Source: Alicyclobacillus mali
Lineage (GTDB): Bacteria; Bacillota; Bacilli; Alicyclobacillales; Alicyclobacillaceae
Reading direction: 5' to 3' (one strand)
Assembly (NCBI RefSeq): GCF_017329565.1
Contig: NZ_JAFMTT010000004.1
DNA length: 64,000 bases
Part shown: positions 56,271 to 64,000 of the stretch, one piece after another
Layout: each line of letters opens with the position of its first letter
How positions within the stretch are numbered: the first letter of the stretch is position 1
Program-made: the position numbers and the translations under genes
Notes under the pieces: model-generated
Told to the model about the DNA's origin: nothing
The model's input: only the letters and a program-made list of their open reading frames with translations
Databases searched by the model: none

Positions 56271-57449
56271 TCAGGCATTCAACCGTTCGATCACGGTCGC
56301 GTTCGCCATGCCCGCCCCTTCACAAATAGCGATGAGCCCGAAGCGCCCTCCGCGATCCTCGAGCGCGTTTAACAGCGTCGCCGCAATCCGGGTCCCCGTC
56401 GCGCCGAGCGGATGTCCGAGCGCGATGGCGCCGCCGTGAACGTTCACGCGATCCCACGGTGCGCCTACCTCCTTTTGCCACCCCAGGACCACGGGCGCGA
56501 ACGCCTCGTTCACCTCGAACAGATCGATGTCATCCACCTTGAGCCCGGCGTTCTGCAGCACCTTTCGGGTCGCCGGAATTGGACCGGTCAACATCGTCAC
56601 GGGGTTCACGCCCACCACGCTGAACGCGACAAACCGCGCGCGCGGCCGCAGTCCCAGCTTCTCGGCCGTCTCCTTGCGCATGACGAGGGCTGCGCTGGCC
56701 CCATCCGAGATCTGGCTCGCGTTGCCTGCGGTGATGCGCTCCAGATCGGGGAACGCCGGCTTCAGCGACAACATCTTCTCGAGGGAGGTGTCCGTCCGAA
56801 TGCCCTCGTCCTGTTCAAAGAACCCGGACGAATCGGCGAGCGAAAGCGGGACCGGCACGATTTCGCGGCGAAACTTCCCTTCGGTCCTCGCCTTGGCCGC
56901 CAACTGATGACTCCGGAGACCAAATCGATCGAGATCTTCCCTGGAAAAGCCCCATTCCTTCGCCAAGAGCTCGGCACCGAGCGCCTGATCGAAGAAGGAG
57001 CGGTTGTACTGCCGCATGTGGTAGCGCGCTTCCAGCGATTCCGTCATCGGCGTGCCATAGACGCCAATGGAACACATCATCGGCACGCGCGACATTGCCT
57101 CGACGCCACAGGCGATGGCGATCTCGTACGCCCCGCTCATCACGCCCTGCGCGGCGAAGTGGAGCGCCTGCAGGCTCGATCCGCACTGGCGATCGATGGT
57201 GCACCCCGGCACCGACTCCGGCAGCCCCGCCGCAAGCCAGGCATTTCGCGCGATGTTCACCGCCTGATCGCCAATCTGCGTCAGGCACCCTGCGATCACG
57301 TCGTCCACCGCCTCAGGCGGCAACTGGTTGCGCTCGACGATGGAGCGCAGGACGTGTCCCAAAAGATCCACCGGGTGCACGTCCTTCAGCGCGCCATTTC
57401 GGCGCCCGATGGGCGTGCGGATAGCGTCGACGATCACGGCCTCGTACAT
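56271..57449 (-). CDS. Acetyl-CoA acyltransferase (thiolase)
   Basis: 392-residue thiolase that cleaves 3-oxoacyl-CoA with CoA. The nucleophilic Cys lies in IDRQCGSSLQALHFA (about 91). His is in GGAIALGHPLGATGTR (about 350), and the second Cys in AICEGAGMANATVIERL (about 380). The N-terminus is MYEAVIVDAIRTPIGRRNGALKD. Steroid or fatty-acid type thiolases have this form; here the product would be propionyl-CoA plus acetyl-CoA (isoleucine) or acetyl-CoA. ATG 57449; it starts 4 bases after the upstream synthetase stop. Confidence 0.92.
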   Translation of the reverse strand: MYEAVIVDAIRTPIGRRNGALKDVHPVDLLGHVLRSIVERNQLPPEAVDDVIAGCLTQIGDQAVNIARNAWLAAGLPESVPGCTIDRQCGSSLQALHFAAQGVMSGAYEIAIACGVEAMSRVPMMCSIGVYGTPMTESLEARYHMRQYNRSFFDQALGAELLAKEWGFSREDLDRFGLRSHQLAAKARTEGKFRREIVPVPLSLADSSGFFEQDEGIRTDTSLEKMLSLKPAFPDLERITAGNASQISDGASAALVMRKETAEKLGLRPRARFVAFSVVGVNPVTMLTGPIPATRKVLQNAGLKVDDIDLFEVNEAFAPVVLGWQKEVGAPWDRVNVHGGAIALGHPLGATGTRIAATLLNALEDRGGRFGLIAICEGAGMANATVIERLNA

Positions 57450-57453
57450 GGTG

Positions 57454-59100
57454 TCACCCTCCCTGCCCCTCGTTCAGCTTGCGGTGCCGTTTCCACTCTT
57501 GTTCTCTGAGCTCGACGCGGCGAATCTTCCCCGACGTCGTTTTCGGCAAATCATCCACAAACTCGATTGCGCGCGGATACTTGTAGGGCGCGGTGATCCG
57601 TTTGACGTGTTCCTGCAGTTCGCGCACCAGGGCTTCGCGCCGCTCGCCGTCGGATGCCAACGCTCGGTGAAGGTTGAGATCCTTTAAGACGACGAACGCC
57701 TTGACAATCGCGCCCCGCACCTCATCCGGGCTCGAAACCGCCGCGCACTCGCGCACCAGCGGATGCTTCACAAGCGCATCCTCCACCTCAAACGGCCCGA
57801 TGGTGTATCCCGCGCTGATGATGATGTCGTCCGCCCGACCGCTGAACCACAGATAGCCGTCCTGGTCTTTCTCGGCGCGATCGCCCGTGATGTACCACGC
57901 GCCCCGAAACTGAGCCTCTGTCCGCTCGTCGTCCTTGTAGTAGCCCCGGAAGAGGGCCGGGAAGTCCCGCCTGACTGCGATGTCCCCCACCTGGCCCGGC
58001 GGAAGCGACCTGCCCTCTTCGTCGACAATGTCGACGGCCCCTTCCACCGTCGGCAGCCCCATGGACCCGGGGCGCACCTCTGTATCGACGCACGTCGCGA
58101 CAAGAAGCGTGTTCTCCGTCTGCCCGTACCCGTCGCGCACGGTGATCTGAAAATGGCGACGGAACGTGTCAATGACGTCCCGATTGAGAGGCTCGCCCGC
58201 ACTCACGGCCTGGCGCAGCGACGAGAGGCGAAACCTGTCCAGTCCATCCACCTTCGCCATCATCCGATATTCCGTAGGGGTCGCGCAGAGCACATTCACG
58301 CCTTCCTCGTCGATGAGCCGAAGGAACGTCTCCGCGTCGAAACGGCCGCCGTAGTGAAACCCCGTGGCTCCCGACATGAGCGTGGCGACGAATGGACTCC
58401 AGATCCACTTCGCCCATCCGGGCCCGGCGGTGGCCCACACGACGTCGTCCGGCTCAATGCCAAGCCACCGCTTCGCCGCGATGTGCCAGTGCGCGTACGC
58501 CCAGCCGTGGACGTGCATCACGCCCTTGGGATAGCCCGTCGTGCCGGAGGTGTACGACAAGAAGGCGAGATCGTCCCGACGGGTCGGAACCACGTCCCAC
58601 TCTCCGGACGCGCCGCGCACGAGGTCCTCGTACGCCAAAAAGCCTTCGCGCGGGCCCTCGACCACCACGCGCAACTGCAGCCACGGCGCCTCGGCGATGG
58701 CCGCCTCGGCCCGCTCCGCGAGTGCCGCGTGGGCGATCACGCCCTTCGCTTCCGCATGCTTCAGGCGATAGGCGATGTCGTTCGGCATGAGCAATTCCGA
58801 CCCCGGCAGAACTACGGCGCCGAGCGAGAGGATCGCGAGATACACGGCGTACGTCTCCGGGCGGCGCGGCATCAACACCAGGACCCGGTCGCCTTTTCGA
58901 AGGCCGAGATCGTGAAGGGACTGCGCCAGGCGAAGGGACTCGCGGCGAAGCTCGCCGTAGGTCAGCGTCCGCTTCGCCCCGGCCTCCGAACGCCACACGA
59001 GCGCGCGCCTCGATTCGTCCCGGTCCAAAATGGCGCCCGCGATGTTAAACACGTCCGGCGCCAGAAGGTCCGTAAATGCGGCGGTTTGGGTTGGCTCCAT
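57454..59100 (-). CDS. AMP-dependent acyl-CoA synthetase
   Basis: 548-residue adenylate-forming enzyme (ANL family) that activates a carboxylic acid to its CoA thioester. Core motifs: LSYTSGTTGYPKGVMH (about 180), ATAGPGWAKW, VRDGYGQTENT (about 320), YITGDRAEKDQDGYLWFSGRADDIIISAGYTIGPFEVE (A8 hinge) and PKTTSGKIRRVELRE (catalytic Lys near the C-terminus). It resembles medium-chain, benzoate-type or methylbutanoyl-CoA ligases. In this operon it may activate branched-chain or propionic acids. ATG 59100 follows GGAG. The gap to the upstream hydrolase gene is 36 bases. Confidence 0.88.
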   Translation of the reverse strand: MEPTQTAAFTDLLAPDVFNIAGAILDRDESRRALVWRSEAGAKRTLTYGELRRESLRLAQSLHDLGLRKGDRVLVLMPRRPETYAVYLAILSLGAVVLPGSELLMPNDIAYRLKHAEAKGVIAHAALAERAEAAIAEAPWLQLRVVVEGPREGFLAYEDLVRGASGEWDVVPTRRDDLAFLSYTSGTTGYPKGVMHVHGWAYAHWHIAAKRWLGIEPDDVVWATAGPGWAKWIWSPFVATLMSGATGFHYGGRFDAETFLRLIDEEGVNVLCATPTEYRMMAKVDGLDRFRLSSLRQAVSAGEPLNRDVIDTFRRHFQITVRDGYGQTENTLLVATCVDTEVRPGSMGLPTVEGAVDIVDEEGRSLPPGQVGDIAVRRDFPALFRGYYKDDERTEAQFRGAWYITGDRAEKDQDGYLWFSGRADDIIISAGYTIGPFEVEDALVKHPLVRECAAVSSPDEVRGAIVKAFVVLKDLNLHRALASDGERREALVRELQEHVKRITAPYKYPRAIEFVDDLPKTTSGKIRRVELREQEWKRHRKLNEGQGG

Positions 59101-59136
59101 GTCAAAACGCTCCTCTCCAGGAAGCTCGTCGGGCGC

Positions 59137-60207
59137 TCAATCGGCAAACGGGATGGAAAGGTGAGTGATGGGCTCAAAAAACGCCTCCACTTCCTCGTGC
59201 GTCACGCTCGCCAGGTCGGCGTGGCGCCACCTGGGGCGCCGGTCCTTGTCGACGAGCTGGGCGCGCACTCCTTCGACAAAATCGCCCCGGCGAATGAATT
59301 GAAGCGCGAGGTTGAGATCGGTCTCCAGGACCTCGCGGTACGTGGCGTTCCGCGCGCGGCGGAGCGCCTCGAAGGTCACCGCCAACGAGAGCGGCGAGCG
59401 CTGGCGCAAGATATCGAGCGCCTTCGCGGCGAACGGGTCGCGCGTGGATCCCTCCCGCAGGCGAGCCAAGATGTCGGAGAGCGACGGGCTGTCGAAGTAC
59501 GCCTGCACCCGCTGGAGAAAGTCCGCGACGTCCTCCGCTGGCCGGTGCTCTGGGGTAAACCTTTCGTTCAACCAGCGCTGGAGTTGCTCCGCGGTTTCTC
59601 CCTGTTCACCTCGCTTGACGAGCTCCGCCTCAAAGGACGGGCGCTCGCCGCTCGCGAGCCAGCCGTTGGCCACGCCCGCCGCGAGGAGCACATCGGACCC
59701 AACGGACTCGCCGGTGAGCGCCAGATAGTGTCCGAGCCCACCCTGCATTCGGCTGAGCGCGTGGCACATGCCGACGTCCGGAAAGAAACCGATCCCGGTC
59801 TCGGGCATCGCGAACCGCGTGCGGTCCGTCGCCACCTTCCACGTCGCGCCATACGTGAGCCCAACGCCGCCTCCCATCACGATGCCGTCCCACAGCGCGA
59901 CGACCGGCTTTGGAAACCGCGCGACGCGATCGTCGAGCGCGTACTCCTCGGAGAAAAAGGCGGCCGCGGTGTCGAGATTCGGTTCATCCTTGGCGTCGTA
60001 CAGCGCACGGATGTCGCCGCCGGCGCAGAAGGCGCGGTCGCCCTCGCCGTACAGCACCACGAGTTGGATCGACGGATCCTGCGCCATCTCGTCCAAATGG
60101 CGACGAAGAACGCGGATCATCTCGAAGTTGAGCGCGTTCAACTGCTTCGGGCGGTTGAGCCCGAGCCAAGCGACCGAACCTGTCCTTCGAAACACGATGC
60201 TATCCAT
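59137..60207 (-). CDS. 3-hydroxyisobutyryl-CoA hydrolase (crotonase fold)
   Basis: 356-residue enzyme of the enoyl-CoA hydratase/isomerase superfamily. The longer form with a C-terminal extension matches HIBCH, which releases 3-hydroxyisobutyrate in valine catabolism. Signature stretches: LNRPKQLNALNFEMI, AFCAGGDIRALYDAKDE, GIVMGGGVGLTYGATWKVATD (oxyanion hole) and FAMPETGIGFFPDVGMCHALS, the Glu/Asp pair typical of HIBCH. ATG 60207. Next in the operon after mmsA, 18 bases downstream, which is the pathway order read backwards. An enoyl-CoA hydratase is the alternative, less likely because of length and motif. Confidence 0.88.
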   Translation of the reverse strand: MDSIVFRRTGSVAWLGLNRPKQLNALNFEMIRVLRRHLDEMAQDPSIQLVVLYGEGDRAFCAGGDIRALYDAKDEPNLDTAAAFFSEEYALDDRVARFPKPVVALWDGIVMGGGVGLTYGATWKVATDRTRFAMPETGIGFFPDVGMCHALSRMQGGLGHYLALTGESVGSDVLLAAGVANGWLASGERPSFEAELVKRGEQGETAEQLQRWLNERFTPEHRPAEDVADFLQRVQAYFDSPSLSDILARLREGSTRDPFAAKALDILRQRSPLSLAVTFEALRRARNATYREVLETDLNLALQFIRRGDFVEGVRAQLVDKDRRPRWRHADLASVTHEEVEAFFEPITHLSIPFAD

Positions 60208-60225
60208 AGTCCACCTCGCTTGAAG

Positions 60226-61668
60226 TCAAAACCACCGCGTCGAGACGACCTTCTTCCGCGTGAAGAACTGGACGAGCTCCTTGCCGTTCTCGCCTGTCAC
60301 GCCATAGAAGGAGTCCTTGTGCCCGCCGAACGGGAAGAAGGCCACGGGCAGCGGCACGTTGACGTTCACCCCGACCATGCCAGCGTCGATGCGATCGCGG
60401 AACACCTGTGCGGCCTTGCCGCTTTGCGTGTAGACGATCGCGCCGTTCGCGTAGCGCGAGCGATTCGCGATGGCGATGGCCTCGTCGAGATCGCGGGCCC
60501 GCACGACAGAGAGCACGGGGCCGAACAGCTCTTCCTGCCAGACGCGCATGTCAGGCGTGACGCCATCGAGCAGGCACGGGCCGAGATAAAATCCTTCGGG
60601 ATGTTCCTCGATGGCCGGCCGGCCGTCGACCACGAGCCGCGCAGACATCGCGGCCTCGTCGACGTAGGCCTGAACGCGATCGCGATGTTCCTTTCGAATC
60701 AGCGGCGTGACGTCGACACCTTCCTCAAAGCCGTGGCCAATCTTCATGCGCCGCGCGCCCTCGGCCAGCCGCTCCACCACTTCATCTGCGACGGAGCCCA
60801 CGGCCACGACGACGGACGTGGCCATGCAGCGCTGGCCGCCGTTGTGAAACGCCGCGCGCAGAATGCCGTCGACGGTCGGCTCGAGCACCGCGTCTTCCAG
60901 CACAATGGCGTGATTCTTCGCGCCCGCGAAGGCCTGCACCCGCTTGTGGTGGCGCGCGGCCGTCTCGTACACGTAGGCGGCCGTCCGCGTGGAGCCGGTG
61001 AAATTCACGGCGACAATCTCAGGATGCCTCAGGATGGCGTCCACAGCCTCCTTGCCGCCGTTCACCGCCTGGAGCACACCCGACGGCAGCCCCGCTTCGT
61101 GGAACATCTCGATCAGGCGAAGCGTGGTCATCGGCGTCTGCTCCGACGGCTTCAAAATCAGCGCGTTGCCAGTGACGACCGCCCACCCCATCACCCAGAG
61201 GGGAATCATGGACGGGAAGTTGAACGGCGTGATGCTCGCGACAACGCCCAAGGGATATCGGTAGTACGTCTGCTCCAGACCCTCGGACACCTCGGCGAGC
61301 GATTCGCCCATCATCAGCGTGGGCGCGGACAGGGCGTGCTCAATGCCCTCGATGCCGCGATCCACCTCGGCTTGCGCATCCACGTAGCTCTTTCCGTGCT
61401 CCGTCGTGATCATCTTCGCGATGTTGTCCCGCTCCGCCTTCAGCTTCGCCAGAAAATCGAACAACACCCGAGCCCGCTTGACGACGGGCATCCGGCTCCA
61501 CGATGCAAACGCCCGCTTCGCGCCCTCGACGGCCCGCGCCACGTCGGCGTGCGTCGAAAGCGGCGTCTCGGCGATCACCTCGCCCGTCGCGGGATTGTAG
61601 ACCGGTACGGCGCCTTCGCTCTCAACTTCCACCCAACTTCCATTCAAATAGTTGTTCAAGCGTCGCAT
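60226..61668 (-). CDS. mmsA: Methylmalonate-semialdehyde dehydrogenase (CoA-acylating)
   Basis: 480-residue aldehyde dehydrogenase that turns methylmalonate semialdehyde into propionyl-CoA and CO2 using NAD and CoA. The catalytic Cys is in HNGGQRCMATSVVV (about 285). The region where ordinary ALDHs have a general-base Glu reads FAGAKNHAIVLED, with Asn in its place, a hallmark of CoA-acylating family members. Other features: ITPFNFPSMIPLWVM, LILKPSEQTPMT and a VNFTGSTRTAAYV segment. ATG 61668. It is 24 bases from mmsB. IolA of myo-inositol catabolism is homologous, but the neighbours here are valine genes. Confidence 0.94.
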   Translation of the reverse strand: MRRLNNYLNGSWVEVESEGAVPVYNPATGEVIAETPLSTHADVARAVEGAKRAFASWSRMPVVKRARVLFDFLAKLKAERDNIAKMITTEHGKSYVDAQAEVDRGIEGIEHALSAPTLMMGESLAEVSEGLEQTYYRYPLGVVASITPFNFPSMIPLWVMGWAVVTGNALILKPSEQTPMTTLRLIEMFHEAGLPSGVLQAVNGGKEAVDAILRHPEIVAVNFTGSTRTAAYVYETAARHHKRVQAFAGAKNHAIVLEDAVLEPTVDGILRAAFHNGGQRCMATSVVVAVGSVADEVVERLAEGARRMKIGHGFEEGVDVTPLIRKEHRDRVQAYVDEAAMSARLVVDGRPAIEEHPEGFYLGPCLLDGVTPDMRVWQEELFGPVLSVVRARDLDEAIAIANRSRYANGAIVYTQSGKAAQVFRDRIDAGMVGVNVNVPLPVAFFPFGGHKDSFYGVTGENGKELVQFFTRKKVVSTRWF

Positions 61669-61692
61669 GCACGTTCCCCTCTTTCCTTGCGA

Positions 61693-62583
61693 TCACGCCT
61701 GGCGTTCGTTCTTGACCTCCTGGATGTAACGATACACGGCGGCCATGTCGAGATCGGCATATCCGCGCGCCGCGGCCTTTTCGTACATGCCGATGAGCAC
61801 GTCCGTCATCGGCAGATCGAGCCCCTTGGCGGCGGCCATATCCTTGGCGAGGTGCAGGTCTTTGATGAGAAGCCTCGTGGTGAAGCCGGGTTCGTAAAAA
61901 TCCTTCGAAATGAACAATTTCCAGTTGCGCTCGTAGATTCGGCTCTGCCCGTAGCTCACGCTGAGAATGGAGAACAACTGCTCCAAGTCCATCCCCATCT
62001 CGCCTGCGAGCGTGAGGGCCTCGGCCACCGCAAGTGTGTAATATCCAATGAAGTAATTGTTGACCAACTTCACCACCGATCCGGCGCCAACGTCCTCGCT
62101 GATGTGAAACACGTTTTGGCCGATGAGGTCAAGTAGCGGCTTCGCGCGGTCAAAGGCCGCCTTCGCCCCACCCACCATGACGGTGAGTGACCCGTCCACC
62201 GCTCGTTCGACGCCGCCCGAGACCGGGGCGCCGAGATAGTCGATGCCGCGGTTCGCGAGCGCCTCAGCGACTCGATGGTTGACCTGAGGCGACACGGTGC
62301 TGAAGTCAATCACAAGCTGCCCCGCGCGCCCCTCCTGGCTCACGAGTTCGCCGAACACCTGGGTCACTTCTGCGGGCCCTGGCAGGCTCGCGCACAACAC
62401 GTCCGCCGCGCGCACCACGTCGAGAGCGGATTCACACGCTTTGCCGCCCTCTTGCGCGAACGCGTCTCGAGATCGCTGCACGACGTCGTAGCCGTACACT
62501 TCATACCCGCCGCGCACCAAATTCAGGCTCATGGGCAGCCCCATCTTGCCGAGCCCCAAAAATCCAACCACCGGTTTTTCCAT
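61693..62583 (-). CDS. mmsB: 3-hydroxyisobutyrate dehydrogenase
   Basis: 296-residue NAD-dependent beta-hydroxyacid dehydrogenase oxidising 3-hydroxyisobutyrate to methylmalonate semialdehyde. The nucleotide motif is VGFLGLGKMGLPMSLNL (N-terminus), the substrate motif YLGAPVSGGVERAVDGSL (about 120) and the catalytic Lys is in GSVVKLVNNYFIG (about 172). ATG 62583, 7 bases after the acyl-CoA dehydrogenase stop, so the genes are tightly linked. A glyoxylate or tartronate-semialdehyde reductase is the family alternative; context favours the valine pathway. Confidence 0.93.
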   Translation of the reverse strand: MEKPVVGFLGLGKMGLPMSLNLVRGGYEVYGYDVVQRSRDAFAQEGGKACESALDVVRAADVLCASLPGPAEVTQVFGELVSQEGRAGQLVIDFSTVSPQVNHRVAEALANRGIDYLGAPVSGGVERAVDGSLTVMVGGAKAAFDRAKPLLDLIGQNVFHISEDVGAGSVVKLVNNYFIGYYTLAVAEALTLAGEMGMDLEQLFSILSVSYGQSRIYERNWKLFISKDFYEPGFTTRLLIKDLHLAKDMAAAKGLDLPMTDVLIGMYEKAAARGYADLDMAAVYRYIQEVKNERQA

Positions 62584-62590
62584 GATCCTT

Positions 62591-64000
62591 TCACCTCACC
62601 CTATCCAATACGTACTCTGCGATGGCCTGAAGTTGGCCAATTTCGTCTGGATACGCCAAGTCGTGCAACTCCACGCCGACGTGGCGCGCGGCCTCGAGGA
62701 GCGGTGTGAAGCCAAGGCGAACGGCGTCCGCCCAGGCGACTGCGGCGAGCTCCGCGCCGAGATCGCGCGCGGGCCCTCGTCCGTCCGCGGCGAGAGCGAC
62801 CCGCACAAGCGCGGACTCAAACGCGTACATCCACATGTGGGCATCCGCCAGGCGGCGCACGAGCGGCTGGTGATCCACGAGTCTCTCGCCCTCACGGGCG
62901 ACTGCCGCCTCGACGACAGCATCGAACCCCGTCTTCATGGACCGAAGCACCTGCTCCGCCCCCTCGAGCGTCGCGCGGAGGCGGCCTGCGGGGAGGTGAG
63001 CGGCCAAAGACGGCGATGCCGCTTGCGACGAAGGATCGCTCAATGAACAAGCGCTTGCTTCACGAGCGCGAGACGAAAGCACATCCCGTACGACGGCCAG
63101 TCGGTTGATCTCGTTCGTCCCTTCAAAGATGCGGGTGATCCGCGCGTCCCGGTACATCCGCGCAATCTCGTAGTCCTCCATGTAGCCATAGCCGCCGTGA
63201 ATCTGCACCGCCTCGTCGATGGCGAACGCCTGAACTTCCGTGGCAAGCACCTTGTTGAGCGAACACGCAGCGATGCACGACGACAGAGCCGACGCCACGC
63301 CGCGCACCTTCATCTCCGGCTCGAGATCCGCCCGGAGCGCGAGACCAAGTGCCTGCTTCTTGCCCGGGGCGAGTTCGCCCGCCGTTCGATAGGCCGCGCT
63401 CCGCGCCACAAAGTACCGCGCCGCCATGTAGCCGAGCTTTTCCCGGATCATGCCGAGCGAGGCGATGGTCACGCCAAATTGGCGGCGCTCCTTGGCATAC
63501 GCCGCTGCAATCCGGATGGCTCGGCGCGTTTGGCCCAGCGCGTACAGCGCCATCTTGTGCCTCGCCAGATTGAGAACCGAAAGTGCAATGCGGTGTCCAT
63601 GGCCGGGCGCGCCGAGCAGGGCCGACTCCGGTACTTCCACGTCGTCGAGGATGAGCGAGGCCGTCGGGCTCGCGTGAATGCCCACCTTGTGCTCCTCCTT
63701 GCCCACGGAGACACCTGGTCGATCTCGGTCCACAACGAAGGCGGTCATGCCACGATGGGCGAGCTGCGCGAACACCACGTACACGCCGGCCACGCGCGCG
63801 TTCGAGATCCACTGCTTTTGTCCAGAGAGCACGTAGCATCCGCGCCCTTCGTCCGGGCGCGCGCTGGTCTTGCCGTGGAGCGCATCAGAACCCGCATCCG
63901 GTTCCGTCAGCGCGTACGCCGCGATGACTTCGCCCGCCGCAAGCCGCGGAAGATACGAAGAACGCTGCGCTTCATCGCCGAAATAGAGAATTGGGTGAAG
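62591..64000 (-). CDS. Acyl-CoA dehydrogenase (5' end beyond window)
   Basis: FAD-dependent alpha,beta-dehydrogenation of acyl-CoA, likely isobutyryl- or 2-methylbutyryl-CoA given the operon. The frame is open to the edge: just inside it reads LHPILYFGDEAQRSSYLP and AAYALTEPDAGSDA, the acyl-CoA dehydrogenase signature, so the GTG at 63832 is internal. About 470 residues are visible. QKQWISNARVAGV, RRQFGVTIASLGMI and the AVQIHGGYGYMEDYEIARMYRDARI region are present, the last with Tyr-Met-Glu-Asp near the catalytic base. An extra C-terminal domain of about 150 residues, after IFEGTNEINRL, follows the FadE/YngJ long type. First visible gene of the operon. Confidence 0.92.
   Translation of the reverse strand, partial: LHPILYFGDEAQRSSYLPRLAAGEVIAAYALTEPDAGSDALHGKTSARPDEGRGCYVLSGQKQWISNARVAGVYVVFAQLAHRGMTAFVVDRDRPGVSVGKEEHKVGIHASPTASLILDDVEVPESALLGAPGHGHRIALSVLNLARHKMALYALGQTRRAIRIAAAYAKERRQFGVTIASLGMIREKLGYMAARYFVARSAAYRTAGELAPGKKQALGLALRADLEPEMKVRGVASALSSCIAACSLNKVLATEVQAFAIDEAVQIHGGYGYMEDYEIARMYRDARITRIFEGTNEINRLAVVRDVLSSRAREASACSLSDPSSQAASPSLAAHLPAGRLRATLEGAEQVLRSMKTGFDAVVEAAVAREGERLVDHQPLVRRLADAHMWMYAFESALVRVALAADGRGPARDLGAELAAVAWADAVRLGFTPLLEAARHVGVELHDLAYPDEIGQLQAIAEYVLDRVR

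Noticed and set aside
57763..62136. A 1457-codon open frame on the plus strand
   Set aside because: It is antisense to the acyl-CoA synthetase, hydrolase, mmsA and part of mmsB genes, all of which have clear motifs. Long antisense frames are expected in GC-rich DNA; the translation is Arg/His-rich with no domain.

Overview
The window reads as a chromosomal segment of a GC-rich, endospore-forming Firmicute. The best guess is Alicyclobacillus, probably close to A. acidocaldarius. This is an inference from three things: many sporulation and germination genes (spoVB, a ger operon, cotE, spoVS, spoIIIE, tepA), Bacillus-like gene order at high GC, and Gram-positive Shine-Dalgarno sites with frequent GTG/TTG starts. 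Both ends are cut: a SpoVB-like flippase at the left edge lacks its N-terminus, and an acyl-CoA dehydrogenase at the right edge lacks its N-terminus.

Region 1 (about 0-9.7 kb): spoVB (+) converges on galE (-). Next comes a five-gene minus-strand germination operon, in transcription order: GerA, GerC lipoprotein, a small two-helix membrane protein, GerB, and a second GerA-type protein of the SpoVAF kind. An isocitrate dehydrogenase of the long, Thermus-like type follows.

Region 2 (about 9.7-20.3 kb) is an accessory region. It holds a degenerate IS66 tnpA remnant, an AT-rich NatAB-like ABC exporter, two fragments of the same DDE transposase about 4.3 kb apart in direct orientation, a small AT-rich membrane protein, an amino-acid permease divergent from a LysR regulator, a 51-residue hydrophobic peptide gene, an ornithine cyclodeaminase family enzyme and an MFS transporter. 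A four-tRNA operon (Thr, Trp, Thr, Val) closes it.

Region 3 (about 20.8-53.8 kb) is almost wholly minus strand and resembles the ymf/ymd/ymc segment of Bacillus subtilis: rnj, ylzJ/tepA, spoIIIE, ymfK-like, rodZ, yajQ, pgsA, cinA, DEAD helicase, recA-recX, rny, spoVS, dipeptidase, cotE, miaB, ymcA-like, mutS, mutL, methyltransferase, miaA, hfq. Between cotE and miaB sits a four-gene ligase cluster: three YheC/YheD-like ATP-grasp proteins and one COOH-NH2 ligase (amidoligase) with a degenerate ATP-grasp-like front half. Its position next to cotE suggests a spore-envelope role. It is the strongest candidate in the window for an undescribed system. The rnj gene has a long leader with a promoter, mutually exclusive hairpins and an intrinsic terminator, which looks like an attenuator or riboswitch.

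Region 4 (54-64 kb): a leucine dehydrogenase with a catabolite-response element converges on a seven-gene operon: acyl-CoA dehydrogenase, 3-hydroxyisobutyrate dehydrogenase, methylmalonate-semialdehyde dehydrogenase, 3-hydroxyisobutyryl-CoA hydrolase, acyl-CoA synthetase, thiolase and a short-chain dehydrogenase. Together these deaminate branched-chain amino acids and oxidise the valine (and probably isoleucine) carbon skeletons to propionyl-CoA and acetyl-CoA. I saw no CRISPR array, rRNA or intact prophage.
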